A stretch of 64,000 nt of DNA, taken from the NCBI GenBank assembly GCA_903831085.1, contig CAIKWE010000039.1:46496-110495 (forward strand). Reading direction: 5' to 3'. This document shows, piece after piece, positions 53,553-62,693 of this stretch. The translations under genes were made by a program, and so were the position numbers. The notes under the pieces are model-generated. The model saw only the letters and a list, made by a program, of their open reading frames with translations, searched no databases and was not told where the DNA came from. The first letter of the stretch is position 1. Each line of letters starts with the position of its first letter. The stretch comes from an uncultured Verrucomicrobiota bacterium (lineage in GTDB: Bacteria; Verrucomicrobiota; Kiritimatiellia; Kiritimatiellales; Tichowtungiaceae).

Positions 53553-53974
53553 GGTTTTTCCTCCGTGTAAAATGGGCAGACACCATACGGCCTTCAACCC
53601 GTTCTGGCAAAGCCAAAGAGTGGTTTTTCCAAATGGCGCGAATTCAATTTCTAAATGCGACAAAGCACAGTCCACATCTTTGGGAATCAATATCCTGTGG
53701 TTGCGCGGAAACTCTACAACCCCAACCGCAGCTCCCTGCGGTTACTACAAGATAAATGTCCGACTGACCTCAGGGCTTCCGATGTTTGGAAGCTTTTTCC
53801 AACCATCGAACCCGAGCGCAGCGAGAGAGGCCCCGCAACTGCGGGGCAGTGACCGGAGGGAGCGGAAAAACAGTCATCTGAAAATGCCGGTTTATAAAGA
53901 ATCAACCGGTTGGCGCACCGTTCTTAAGCGGAAATAATCCCGCAGATGTGAACGTCTCTCTCTATGACAAGTCA
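53553..53974. repeat. Gene-free 422-base stretch with repeats
   Basis: It holds TTCCGATGTTTGGAA (53778-53792) facing TTCCAACCATCGAA (53798 onward), and a copy of the CCCGAG...GCGAGAGAGGCC repeat (53811-53870) containing the perfect hairpin GCCCCGCA-AC-TGCGGGGC. Short frames here have no ribosome binding site or similarity. The left edge must carry the greA promoter. Confidence 0.6.
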
Positions 53975-54928
53975 CTAGACGGATTGGGTTCCCAGCGTCG
54001 GGGCATCGGTTTCAACCCAGTCGTTGGAATCAAACCAGATCGGGTCATAGGCCAGACGTTCGGGCGAATCTTTTCCGTTGAACTGCATGATGTAGCTGAT
54101 CCACCACCGCCCGTCCGGCCCGCGGAACACGCCGTTGTGACCGACATGGGTCAGCGGTGGGCGCGGGGAGATGATGGGATTCCCGGGTTGCTGAACCCAC
54201 GGGCCGGTGATTTTTTCGGCCCGTGCGACACCCATGTCGTAATCCCGCGTGAAGCTGGAGAGGAACATATAGATATAGCGTCCCTCACGGAACAGCACCG
54301 GCCCTTCGATTTTCGTGTCCCAGCCGTCCGTGCTCGCGGGAATCGCCAGCCATTTTTCGCCCAGCAACCGGCACGACGGAAGTTCAATTTCCGCTTCCCA
54401 GATGCCGTCGTAGTGCGACCAGAAAATAAAATGCCGTCCATCCTCATCGGTAAACAGCGAAGCGTCGTTGGAAATGTATTTCTGAATGACCTCCGGATTC
54501 TCCGGATAATACTGTTCCGCTGATGGCGGGAACGGCGCGGACGGATTCAGCAATTTATAAGGTCCGGTGATTTGTTTCGAGCCCCAGATGGAAATGCCGT
54601 GTTTATGGCGGGTGGTTTCGTTGCGGCAGCTCACGGTGAGATAGAACCACTCACCTGCCTGATGGATTTCCGGAGCCCACCAGCGATCACGATACCACGC
54701 GTCGTTGGACACCGTGTTGCGGTCGATCAGCAGTCCGTGATTTTTCCAGACGAGAAGATCCGGGGAGGACCACAGCGGCACGCCGGGATTCGGCCCCGCC
54801 CAGATCGGCCGCAGGGTGCCGGTCAGATAATAGAGATATCCCACCTTTAGAATGAACGGATCCCGGACGATGCCAGGTTCGGTGTCGAGGTGCGGGTTTG
54901 CATAGATGAATGGAAGTCGGCTGGTCAT
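53975..54928 (-). CDS. Glycoside hydrolase family 43 protein
   Basis: 317 residues from ATG at 54928. The five-bladed propeller motifs of GH43 are present: PGIVRDPFIL with the general-base Asp, RWWAPEIHQAG, NDASLFTDEDG with the pKa-modulating Asp, KIEGPVLFREG with the acid Glu, and THVGHNGVFRGPDGRWW with the calcium-site His. These enzymes release arabinose or xylose from plant-type polysaccharides. No signal peptide is seen, so it acts on imported oligosaccharides or leaves by another route. No transporter or regulator of sugar use is adjacent. Confidence 0.9.
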   Translation of the reverse strand: MTSRLPFIYANPHLDTEPGIVRDPFILKVGYLYYLTGTLRPIWAGPNPGVPLWSSPDLLVWKNHGLLIDRNTVSNDAWYRDRWWAPEIHQAGEWFYLTVSCRNETTRHKHGISIWGSKQITGPYKLLNPSAPFPPSAEQYYPENPEVIQKYISNDASLFTDEDGRHFIFWSHYDGIWEAEIELPSCRLLGEKWLAIPASTDGWDTKIEGPVLFREGRYIYMFLSSFTRDYDMGVARAEKITGPWVQQPGNPIISPRPPLTHVGHNGVFRGPDGRWWISYIMQFNGKDSPERLAYDPIWFDSNDWVETDAPTLGTQSV

Positions 54929-55094
54929 GGGCTTATCTCTCGGCTGATACGTTCCTCGAATCGTGTTATTGAACGGACTCAAACTTTCGCTTTATGCATT
55001 TTCATGAAGCGAACCAACAGAGTGAACTGTATGGGAAGAGAATAAGGGGTCAAGCGCGATGTTCCCCGTTCAGGAGGCGATTTAAGGAATCGCT

Positions 55095-55139
55095 TTCCAA
55101 GCATTGGAAAAGCACTAGTGAAACTTCCAATGCTTGGAA
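55095..55139. repeat. Pair of perfect TTCCAA-N3-TTGGAA palindromes with complementary spacers
   Basis: TTCCAAGCATTGGAA (55095-55109) and TTCCAATGCTTGGAA (55125-55139) are reverse complements of each other 15 bases apart, so together they can form a 15 bp stem. They lie 85 bases before the histidine kinase start. Confidence 0.95.
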
Positions 55140-55223
55140 GATCAGCCATTCTGGCGCTATTAATCATTTGAAATCCGGCGGTGCTGTGGTACAAATTGTC
55201 CCAGTTCTTTTTGGATTTTCCTT

Positions 55224-56405
55224 ATGAAATCGAAGTTTTTGGACAAATTAATCGATCGTCTCGACCGGATGGACTCCGACAGCGTTCAGGCGCAGTTTTT
55301 GCATCTGGCCCGCGAAAAGGGGCTGATGGAGACGATTTTTCAGGCGATTCAGGAAGGCATCGTGGTGGTCGGGCGCGGCGCGCGCATCCGCTACGCCAAC
55401 CGGATGGCGGAAAATCTTTTCGGTTTCAAACTGGAAGCCGCCGAAGGCCAGCCGATTGCCCGTTACATCCGCGATATTGACTGGGAAAAGGTGCTCAGTC
55501 TGGACGGCGACGAGTGGGAACGTTTAGTCCGCCGCGAAATTGAGGTGACCTATCCGGATCACCGCTTTGTCGAATTTTATGTGGTGCCGCTGTCGGCGAT
55601 TGAAGAGCGCGAGCAGGGGGCGGTGGTGATCTTCCGCGATGTGACGCGCGAACGGGCGACGACGGCCGAGTCGATTGAGTCGGAACGGCTGAAGGCGCTG
55701 ACGTTACTGGCCGCCGGTGTGGCGCATGAGATTGGTAATCCGCTGAATGCGGTGACGATTCATCTGCAACTGATGGAACGTGAACTCGACGATCTGACCG
55801 ATTCTGCAGCGCGCGAAAGTCTGAAGGAACTGGTTGAGGTTTCAAAACGCGAAGTGCACCGCCTCGACCGGATTATCACGCAGTTTCTGCGGGCGATCCG
55901 GCCTTCGCTGCCGGATCGTAAACCGGTGCAGATGGAACGTCTGCTGGACGAAACGCTGGAGCTGATGCGCCACGAGATTGGAAACCGCCGTATTCTGGTG
56001 GAGCGCGAGCAGGCTGAACATATCCCTTCGGTGCCAGCCGATGAGGTGCAGGTGAAGCAGGCTTTCTTTAACATCATCAAGAACGCGATTCAGGCGATGG
56101 ATGACGGCGGTATTTTGAAGATTGGTATCGAAGTGACGTCGCGCTTTGTGAGTATCTGCTTTGCCGATAACGGGCCGGGCATTACGCCGGAAAATCTCGG
56201 CGCAATCTACGAGCCGTACCACACAACCAAGACGACCGGTTCGGGACTTGGTCTGATGATTGTGCAGCGGATTCTGCGCGACCACGGCGGCGAGATCGAA
56301 ATCTGCAGTACGCCGGAGCGCGGCACGGCCTTCACGCTGCATTTCCCGCGCGACGATGTGCGGATGTCGCTTTTGGAGGCTCCGAAAAAGGAGAATAAGG
56401 AATGA
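55224..56405 (+). CDS. PAS-domain sensor histidine kinase, NtrB-like
   Basis: 393 residues without transmembrane segments. A PAS domain (residues about 37-150, QAIQEGIVVVGRGARIRYAN) is followed by HisKA with H168 in LAAGVAHEIGNPLNAV, and a HATPase domain with NIIKNAIQAMDDGG (N box), FADNGPGITPEN (G1) and GSGLGLMIVQRIL (G2). It autophosphorylates and passes phosphate to the NtrC-type regulator, whose start codon overlaps its stop codon. A cytoplasmic ligand or redox cue is likely, because of the soluble PAS domain. Confidence 0.94.
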   Translation: MKSKFLDKLIDRLDRMDSDSVQAQFLHLAREKGLMETIFQAIQEGIVVVGRGARIRYANRMAENLFGFKLEAAEGQPIARYIRDIDWEKVLSLDGDEWERLVRREIEVTYPDHRFVEFYVVPLSAIEEREQGAVVIFRDVTRERATTAESIESERLKALTLLAAGVAHEIGNPLNAVTIHLQLMERELDDLTDSAARESLKELVEVSKREVHRLDRIITQFLRAIRPSLPDRKPVQMERLLDETLELMRHEIGNRRILVEREQAEHIPSVPADEVQVKQAFFNIIKNAIQAMDDGGILKIGIEVTSRFVSICFADNGPGITPENLGAIYEPYHTTKTTGSGLGLMIVQRILRDHGGEIEICSTPERGTAFTLHFPRDDVRMSLLEAPKKENKE

Positions 56406-57757
56406 GTGCGAAACCGGTTGTTTTGATTGTCGACGACGAAAAGAACACGCGTGAAGGGTTGGCGCGGGCGCTGCGTCGTTCGTACGACGTGCTGGTGGCG
56501 GAAAGCGGCGCGGCGGCTCTGAATTTTTTGAGCGAGAAGCCGGTCGATGTGATGCTGAGCGATTTGCGGATGCCCGGCATGGACGGGATGACGCTGATGC
56601 AGCGAGCGCTGGCCAATTCGCCTCAGCCGATCTGTATTCTGCTGACGGCCTACGGGAATATTGAAACGGCCGTGGAGGCAATGCGCCACGGCGCGACCGA
56701 TTTTCTGACCAAGCCGGTGAATCTGGAACAGCTGGAAATGGTTTTACAGCGTGTCCTGCGGTCGCACCGTGCCGAGACGGAAAACCGCCAGCTTCACGAG
56801 CAGCTCGACAGCAAGTTCGGGATGGAAAATATCATCGGCAGTTCGCCGGAGATGCAGCAGATTTTTGACACGGTGCGGCAGGTGGCGGCCTCGCGGGCTA
56901 CCGTGCTGATTCAGGGTGAGAGCGGAACCGGCAAGGAGCTGATCGCCAAGGCGATTCATCGGCTGAGTCCGCGTAAGAACGGGGCATTTGTGCCGGTGCA
57001 TTGCGCGGCGCTTTCTTCGACGCTGCTGGAGAGCGAACTGTTCGGCCACGAGAAGGGCGCTTTTACCGGCGCGGCGGAGCGGCGCAAAGGACGCTTCGAG
57101 CTGGCGGACGGCGGCTCGCTGTTCCTGGATGAGATCGGCGAGGTAGATGCCAGTGTGCAGGTTAAAATTCTGCGCGCACTGGAGGAGCGGTGCTTTGAGC
57201 GTGTCGGCGGTCAAGAATCTATTGACGTGGATACGCGGCTGATTGCGGCGACCAACCGTGACCTGAAGAAAATGGTGGCGGAGGGCACGTTCCGTGAAGA
57301 CCTCTATTACCGACTTTATGTGGTGGTAATTCATCTCCCGGCGCTGCGCGAGCGTAAGAGCGATATTCCGCTGCTGCTGAAAAATTTTCTCGATGTGTTC
57401 AACCGGGAAAATAACCGCTCGATTGAAGGATTTTCGCCGGACGCGCTCGATCTGCTGATGACCTATCCGTGGCCGGGCAACGTCCGCGAGCTGCGTAATG
57501 TGGTGGAGCAGATGGTGGTGCTTTCCCGTTCACAGCGAATCGGTGTGCGCGATCTGCCGCCGCATATCCGTGAAACGGGTGCTCCGGGCGGACCTATTCC
57601 GGCGGGCGGCTCATTAGGGGATATGGAAAAACAGGCCATCCTGCAGGCGTTGAAGGAGGTGGACGGAAACCGTACGCGTGCGGCTGAAAAGCTGGGGATC
57701 AGCCGCCGCACCTTGCACCGCAAGATCGCGGAGTACGGCTTTACCGAAGTTGGCTGA
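56402..57757 (+). CDS. NtrC-family sigma-54-dependent response regulator
   Basis: 451 residues. The receiver domain has LIVDDEKNTREGL, the phospho-acceptor Asp in VMLSDLRMPGMDG and TAYG...KPVN. The AAA+ domain has GESGTGKELIAKAIH (Walker A), the GAFTGA loop that contacts sigma-54, and GGSLFLDEIGEV (Walker B). A Fis-type HTH closes the protein (NRTRAAEKLGISRRTLHRKI). It activates sigma-54 promoters on phosphorylation. Overlap of 4 bp with the kinase gene. Target genes are unknown; I could not find a convincing sigma-54 promoter in the window. Confidence 0.96.
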   Translation: MSAKPVVLIVDDEKNTREGLARALRRSYDVLVAESGAAALNFLSEKPVDVMLSDLRMPGMDGMTLMQRALANSPQPICILLTAYGNIETAVEAMRHGATDFLTKPVNLEQLEMVLQRVLRSHRAETENRQLHEQLDSKFGMENIIGSSPEMQQIFDTVRQVAASRATVLIQGESGTGKELIAKAIHRLSPRKNGAFVPVHCAALSSTLLESELFGHEKGAFTGAAERRKGRFELADGGSLFLDEIGEVDASVQVKILRALEERCFERVGGQESIDVDTRLIAATNRDLKKMVAEGTFREDLYYRLYVVVIHLPALRERKSDIPLLLKNFLDVFNRENNRSIEGFSPDALDLLMTYPWPGNVRELRNVVEQMVVLSRSQRIGVRDLPPHIRETGAPGGPIPAGGSLGDMEKQAILQALKEVDGNRTRAAEKLGISRRTLHRKIAEYGFTEVG

Positions 57758-57778
57758 GTTTAAGATTGAAGAAGCAGA

Positions 57779-57803
57779 AGTGTTCAAGGATGCTCTGAAC
57801 ACT
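57779..57803. promoter_or_regulatory. Inverted repeat AGTGTTCA-N9-TGAACACT
   Basis: A perfect 8+8 inverted repeat between the NtrC-type gene and the glycosyltransferase gene, with no T run after it. It may be an operator; an mRNA hairpin is also possible. Confidence 0.35.
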
Positions 57804-57826
57804 CATTACCGGAGCCGGAGAACAGT

Positions 57827-59650
57827 ATGGCAAAACAACAACAGCAGCCCTTTGAGGCAACCCTGCAGGACCTCGTGTACAGCGTGGATACCGGGCTGGG
57901 ACAGAAGATTATCCGCACAACCCTTTTCTGTCTTTTTATTTTTGTGCTGATCATTATTTTCACCGCCCGTCAGTTCCGTGGATTTGATACTGAGGCGGCC
58001 ATGGATTATGCCCAGCTTGGGCGGAATCTGGCTCAGTCCAACCGCTACATCACGCAGTGTGTTCGCCCGGTGAGTATCTCTCAGGTGTCTGCCAGCAGTT
58101 TTGACGGCAATGCGAAAATTGACCGCCATCCCGAACTCTTCAAGCCGCCGCTTTATCCGGCGATTCTTGCGGCGAATTTTAAATTTTTCAATTTGATCGG
58201 CGTGGATCTGTTCCCAGTCAGCGCTGGTTTTCAGGGGAGCCGAATCTATCCGGCCGAGCAGTGGGTGATTGTGCCTGTCCAACATTTTTTTACGGCGCTT
58301 TCAGGCCTGCTGCTTTACCTGCTGGGCCGTAAACTGTTTTCGCACAAAATCGGGTTGCTGGGTGTGCTGACCTATTTTCTGAGTGAAATCGTCTGGCAGG
58401 ACAGCCTGCGCGGAACCGGGTTGCCGGTTCTTGTGTTTTTTATTCTTGGCGCGACCTATTTTGCATTGCTGGCGATGATTAATCGCCGTGAGCGGAAGCC
58501 GCTCTGGAACTGGATGCCGCTTTTCTTCCTTTCCATCCTCTTTTCTGCGGCTGCGTTTCTAACCCACTATGCGGCGCTTGCTGTCATTCCCGGGGTGGCA
58601 CTGTTTATCTTGATGATGGGAACGCGGACTCAACGCGGCTCCCACCTGGCTTTCTTTTACGCCGCGCTGGTCTTTTTGATCGTTTCTCCATGGCTACTTC
58701 GTAACTACCAGGTTTCCGGATCGCCGCTTGGTCTGGCACCGCACACCGCATTGATCGGTTCGGCGGCGTATCCCGACGATTCCCTGATGCGCACCTTGAA
58801 GCCGACCTTCAAGCTCATGTCGGATTTCAGCATGGTAAAAGCCAAGTGGACGAAAAACTTCAACGAACTCTATGAAAATGGACTGACCTCCATGGGCGGC
58901 GGCCTACTGATTGCCTTTTTCATGGTGACTTTTTTCTACCGCTTTGCGCGTGTGTATGTTCATAACCTGCGCTGGGGCATTGGACTGTCGATAGCCCTGT
59001 TTTTTGCCGGGGTCGGATTTTTCGGCAAGGAGGCGTTGAGCCTTTATCACATCTTCTGGCCGTTTGTTATTCTCTACGGCCTTGCATTTTTTTCTATTCT
59101 TCTCGACCGCCTCGATCTGAACATTCAGCTCTACAAAGTGGGCCTGACTGCTTTGGTTGTCGGTCTGACGGCCCTGCCGTTGCTGGTCACAATCTTCCTG
59201 TCTCCGCCTCCGGGGCTTCCGTATCCCCCGTATTACGTCCCTTTTGTTATGCGCGTAAGTGAGTTGCTCAAACCAAATGAGGTGATGTGCACCGACATGC
59301 CGTGGGCAACCGCATGGTATGGAAAGCGCGTGTCGATTCTGATGCCGAAAACTCTCGACGACTATTATGAAATCAATGACTACCGCAAATACATTAGCGG
59401 TCTCTACATCACCACGCTCACCAAAGACCGTCCGTTTCTTTCGTCGCTGATCGAAGGGTCTGAAAAAACATGGTTCCCTGTAGCCATGGGCCGCCTCCCG
59501 AAGGACTTCCCGTTGCGTCAGGGTTTCGGGCTTAACAAGCAAGACCAGATTTTTCTGACCGACAGTGTTCGCTGGAATCCCAACCAGACTAAGAAGGGTG
59601 ATGCCGGCGGACAGCCGCAAGAACAGCAGCAACAACAGCAACAGAAGTAA
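57827..59650 (+). CDS. Polytopic GT-C-type membrane glycosyltransferase (putative)
   Basis: 607 residues. After a short cytoplasmic start (MAKQQQQPFEA) and one membrane segment comes a periplasmic loop with GFDTEAAMDYAQLGRNLAQ and a later PPLYPAILAA, the layout of ArnT/PMT-like dolichyl- or undecaprenyl-phosphate sugar transferases with an acidic residue in loop 1. About ten more hydrophobic segments and a soluble C-terminal domain follow. The extreme C terminus is Gln-rich (QPQEQQQQQQQK). It could glycosylate lipid or protein at the outer face of the inner membrane. It stands between the two-component pair and fmt, 14 bases from fmt. Confidence 0.75.
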   Translation: MAKQQQQPFEATLQDLVYSVDTGLGQKIIRTTLFCLFIFVLIIIFTARQFRGFDTEAAMDYAQLGRNLAQSNRYITQCVRPVSISQVSASSFDGNAKIDRHPELFKPPLYPAILAANFKFFNLIGVDLFPVSAGFQGSRIYPAEQWVIVPVQHFFTALSGLLLYLLGRKLFSHKIGLLGVLTYFLSEIVWQDSLRGTGLPVLVFFILGATYFALLAMINRRERKPLWNWMPLFFLSILFSAAAFLTHYAALAVIPGVALFILMMGTRTQRGSHLAFFYAALVFLIVSPWLLRNYQVSGSPLGLAPHTALIGSAAYPDDSLMRTLKPTFKLMSDFSMVKAKWTKNFNELYENGLTSMGGGLLIAFFMVTFFYRFARVYVHNLRWGIGLSIALFFAGVGFFGKEALSLYHIFWPFVILYGLAFFSILLDRLDLNIQLYKVGLTALVVGLTALPLLVTIFLSPPPGLPYPPYYVPFVMRVSELLKPNEVMCTDMPWATAWYGKRVSILMPKTLDDYYEINDYRKYISGLYITTLTKDRPFLSSLIEGSEKTWFPVAMGRLPKDFPLRQGFGLNKQDQIFLTDSVRWNPNQTKKGDAGGQPQEQQQQQQQK

Positions 59651-59664
59651 CCGGAGCAGTTGCC

Positions 59665-60588
59665 ATGCGTGTGGTTTTCTTTGGATCGGCAGCCATCGGG
59701 TTTCCTTCGCTGGAAGCACTGCTTGCCAGCGCGCAGGATGAGGTTGTTGCGGTTGTCGCCCAGCCGGACCGGCCCGCCGGTCGCAAACAGCAACTGACGC
59801 CTTGTCCGATCAAAGCCTTTGCGCAGGAGCGCGGGATCCCAGTGCTTTCACCCGAAAAAGTCAAAGACAGCCTGCTAGAGCTAGCCGCGTTGAAACCCGA
59901 TCTTTTTGTTGTGGTTGCTTACGGTCAGTACATTCCTCCGTCGGTGCTGACACTTCCGAAACACGGCGCGATCAACCTGCATCCATCGTCGTTGCCGAAA
60001 TACCGTGGGTCGTCACCCATCCAGTGGGCCATGGCGAATGGCGACACCCAAACCGGCGTTACCATTCTTTATGTCAGTGAGAAAATGGATGCCGGCGATA
60101 TCATTTTGCAACGTGAAATCCCTATTGGTTCCGATGATACATCGGCGACTCTGGAGCCTTTGCTGGCGGTTGCAGGCGCGGAGTTGCTGATGAAAGCCGT
60201 TGAACAGATTCGGAGCGGAACAGTTCAGCGCCACCCGCAGGACGATGCCGCCGCGACCGAAGTGCGCAAACTTACCAAAGAAGATGGGAAACTCGACTGG
60301 ACGCTTTCTGCTACGACGCTGCGCAACCGGATCCGGGGATTTACTCCATGGCCCGGCTGTTTCTGTGAAATGCCGGACGGCCAGCGGCTGAAGGTGTTGT
60401 GCGCCGCCGTTGAAGATCGTGCAGGTGTTCCCGGAGAAATTCTTGAGGCGGCGGGAAGAGGCTTTCTGGTGGCAGCCGGCGAGGGGGCTTTACGGCTGCT
60501 CGAAGTGCAGCCGGCCGGCAAATGCGCTATGGACGGGGCTTCGTATCTGCGGGGTTATCCGCTGGCGCCGGGCGTTCGCCTGGCTTGA
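59665..60588 (+). CDS. fmt: Methionyl-tRNA formyltransferase
   Basis: 307 residues. VVFFGSAAIGFPSLEAL opens the formyltransferase domain; HPSSLPKYRGSSPIQWA holds the SLLP-like loop (here SSLPKYRG), and MDAGDII the conserved Asp. The C-terminal OB-like domain includes FTPWPGCF. It formylates Met-tRNAi for initiation. Its last 62 bases overlap the convergent TPR lipoprotein gene, and both C termini look normal in length. Confidence 0.95.
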   Translation: MRVVFFGSAAIGFPSLEALLASAQDEVVAVVAQPDRPAGRKQQLTPCPIKAFAQERGIPVLSPEKVKDSLLELAALKPDLFVVVAYGQYIPPSVLTLPKHGAINLHPSSLPKYRGSSPIQWAMANGDTQTGVTILYVSEKMDAGDIILQREIPIGSDDTSATLEPLLAVAGAELLMKAVEQIRSGTVQRHPQDDAAATEVRKLTKEDGKLDWTLSATTLRNRIRGFTPWPGCFCEMPDGQRLKVLCAAVEDRAGVPGEILEAAGRGFLVAAGEGALRLLEVQPAGKCAMDGASYLRGYPLAPGVRLA

Positions 60589-62554
60589 CACCGTTTGCTT
60601 CAAGCCGTTCGATCAGCCGTTGAGAATCGGGCTCAAGTTCCAGCGCCTTTTTCCAATGTTTGAAAGCCTCATCGAGGTTTCCCAGCTTTAAATAGGTGTC
60701 ACCCAGATGCTCCCAGACGGCGGGGTCTTCCCCGACAAAAGCACTGGCTTTCTGCAATTCATTCAATGCGGCGGCGTAGCGGCCCTGCATATAGTAAATC
60801 CATCCGAGCGTATCGAGGAAGGCTCCGTTCTCCGGATCAACCGCCAGCGCTTTTTGAACCAGCTTAAGGCTCATATCCAGCTTTTCTCCACGTTCAGCCC
60901 ACATGTATGCGATGTAGTTCTGCGCAGGGGCCGTTATGTTTTCATCGCCCGTTTCGATAGCCCTAAAAAACAGTTTTTCGGCGGCTTCAAGCTGGCCGGT
61001 GCGTTCATAGAGTGAGGCGTACTGATAGTAGAACTGCCCGCTGAGCAGGTTGGTGTCGCCACTCTTTTGAGCGAGGGCTTCAAACTGACGGGCTGTCTCA
61101 ATCGCCTTCACGTATTCTTTCTGTTTTGCCTGCAGCACCATCAGATAATAAAGACCTTCGGCAGCCTCGGGACTTAACGTGTGAAAAACATTTAACAGTT
61201 CAATCGCGCTTTCGGTGGAGACCGGCGACTTTCCGGTCAGCAGGGAAAGCATATACTCGTTGAGAACGACCGGATTGTTGGTGTAGGTCGAAGCCAGTAT
61301 TTCCGCCGCCTGTTCCATGTGGCCGCTTTTCTGTGCGGAAACCAGAAAGTTGAAAAGGAAAAACGGATTGGCGGACCATTCCGCCTCGGGCGAGCCCGTG
61401 CGCACCTGTTCGAGTTCGGCATAGGCTTCGTCATAGAGTTTCTGTTGCAGGTGCAGATAACCCAGCACGATGCGCAGACGGTTGTCGTCAGGGTATTTTT
61501 CAAGCGCCTTCAGCAGGACAGCTTCCGCTTCCTGATTTTTTTTCGCGCCGATATAGAGCGACCCAAGCTGTGCGTAATAAAAAACCGGCACCTGTGGCTG
61601 CTCGCGGATTTGTTCTTCCAGATATCTGGTCAACCGCAGGTGCTCTTTTCCCGGCATTTTTTCAGCAAGGTACTGAAGCCAGGGCTCCGGTTCCGTTCCG
61701 GTTTCCGCCGCCAGGTGGTCGTAGATCGCCATCGCTTCGTCGTATTTTCCGGTCTGAATGAGAAGGTCGAACATCTGGCGCGCCAGCATCAGGTCGGACG
61801 GCGCGTAGCGACGGGCTTCTTGAAAGGCCTTCAGGGCTTCGTCCGGCTGTTTCACAGCCAGCATTGCAAAACCGAGTTGCTGCCAGCGGAGCGGGTTTTG
61901 CGGAGCAGGTTTAAGCGCTTTCTGTAAAAAGCCGATTCCTTCTTGAATGGCCGCCTTCGCTTCCGGCGTGTCACCCTTATTGCGGGCGCTATCGATGCAA
62001 AGTGTCCCCAGCAGGTGGAGCAGTCCGGTATTTTCGCTTTGCACGGCCACGGCGGCGCGGAGGATTTCAAGAGCATTGGTGCGCCGCTCCTGTGTGAGAT
62101 AAAATCGTGCGAGGAATACAGGCGCATCTGGATCGTTCGGAAAATCCGTCCACACTTTCCGGAACAGGGCTTCGGCCTGATCCGGCTTGCCGGTCAGGAC
62201 ATACACCCGGGCGAGCAGCAGTTGCGGGTCCGCCGTGTCAGGTTGGCGTTTCACCAGCTTTTGCGCCAGCCGGACGGCATCATTCGTCTGCTTTAACTCC
62301 AGCGCCACCGCCACAGCGGGGGCGTAGAGCTTTTCTTCATCCGGATCAAGCCGGATAGCGGCTTCAAGGTGTTCGAATGCGGCGGCGGGATCACCACCGG
62401 CCTCGGCCAGCAGGCCGAGGCTGAAATGAGACAAAGCCTCGGCCTGCGCATCTGCGCTCAGCCGAGGCTTTGTAGGAGATGCGCAACTGCTGAACAAGAG
62501 CAGACTGCCGAGCAGCAGGGCTTCGACGGTCCGGACTTTGCGGGAGATGCGCAT
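60527..62554 (-). CDS. TPR lipoprotein
   Basis: 675 residues. Signal peptide with lipobox LFSSC (VEALLLGSLLLFSSCASPTK) followed by about 14 TPR helix pairs, for example AFEHLEAAIRLDPDEEKLY, YPDDNRLRIVLGYLHLQQK and DPAVWEHLGDTYLKLGNLD. It is probably anchored in a membrane facing the periplasm as a scaffold. No catalytic domain. The gene ends inside fmt on the other strand. An imperfect palindrome at 60651 (TTCCAATGTTTGAAA) is in frame. Confidence 0.9.
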   Translation of the reverse strand: MRISRKVRTVEALLLGSLLLFSSCASPTKPRLSADAQAEALSHFSLGLLAEAGGDPAAAFEHLEAAIRLDPDEEKLYAPAVAVALELKQTNDAVRLAQKLVKRQPDTADPQLLLARVYVLTGKPDQAEALFRKVWTDFPNDPDAPVFLARFYLTQERRTNALEILRAAVAVQSENTGLLHLLGTLCIDSARNKGDTPEAKAAIQEGIGFLQKALKPAPQNPLRWQQLGFAMLAVKQPDEALKAFQEARRYAPSDLMLARQMFDLLIQTGKYDEAMAIYDHLAAETGTEPEPWLQYLAEKMPGKEHLRLTRYLEEQIREQPQVPVFYYAQLGSLYIGAKKNQEAEAVLLKALEKYPDDNRLRIVLGYLHLQQKLYDEAYAELEQVRTGSPEAEWSANPFFLFNFLVSAQKSGHMEQAAEILASTYTNNPVVLNEYMLSLLTGKSPVSTESAIELLNVFHTLSPEAAEGLYYLMVLQAKQKEYVKAIETARQFEALAQKSGDTNLLSGQFYYQYASLYERTGQLEAAEKLFFRAIETGDENITAPAQNYIAYMWAERGEKLDMSLKLVQKALAVDPENGAFLDTLGWIYYMQGRYAAALNELQKASAFVGEDPAVWEHLGDTYLKLGNLDEAFKHWKKALELEPDSQRLIERLEANGVKPGERPAPADNPADTKPRP

Positions 62555-62581
62555 GACAACCCCTCTTTTCAGAGAGAAAAT

Positions 62582-62671
62582 TTATTTCTTCTTATGCCGG
62601 ACTTCACGACGGCGTTTGCGCCGTTTGTGTTTCGACATTTTAGTTTTACGCCATTTTTTAATGGTACCCAT
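62582..62671 (-). CDS. Tiny basic protein with mS38/AURKAIP1-COX24-type motif, 29 aa
   Basis: A 29-residue frame, MGTIKKWRKTKMSKHKRRKR followed by RREVRHKKK and TAA. The pattern K-x-x-R-K-x-K-M-x-K-H-K-x-R-K ... R-H-K-K is that of the bacterial AURKAIP1/COX24 domain proteins (mS38-like, related to bS22), which bind the small ribosomal subunit. AAGGAAACAGAAGC precedes the ATG. It lies between hisG and the TPR lipoprotein gene on the same strand, 22 bases after the hisG stop, so it may be translated from the same message. Function is inferred from the motif alone. Confidence 0.8.
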   Translation of the reverse strand: MGTIKKWRKTKMSKHKRRKRRREVRHKKK

Positions 62672-62693
62672 GCTTCTGTTTCCTTTTGTACGC

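Noticed and set aside
40486..57826. Sigma-54 promoters for the PEP-CTERM genes or the glycosyltransferase
   Set aside because: No GG-N10-GC with fitting context was found in the upstream regions I read, although an NtrC-type activator is encoded at 56402.
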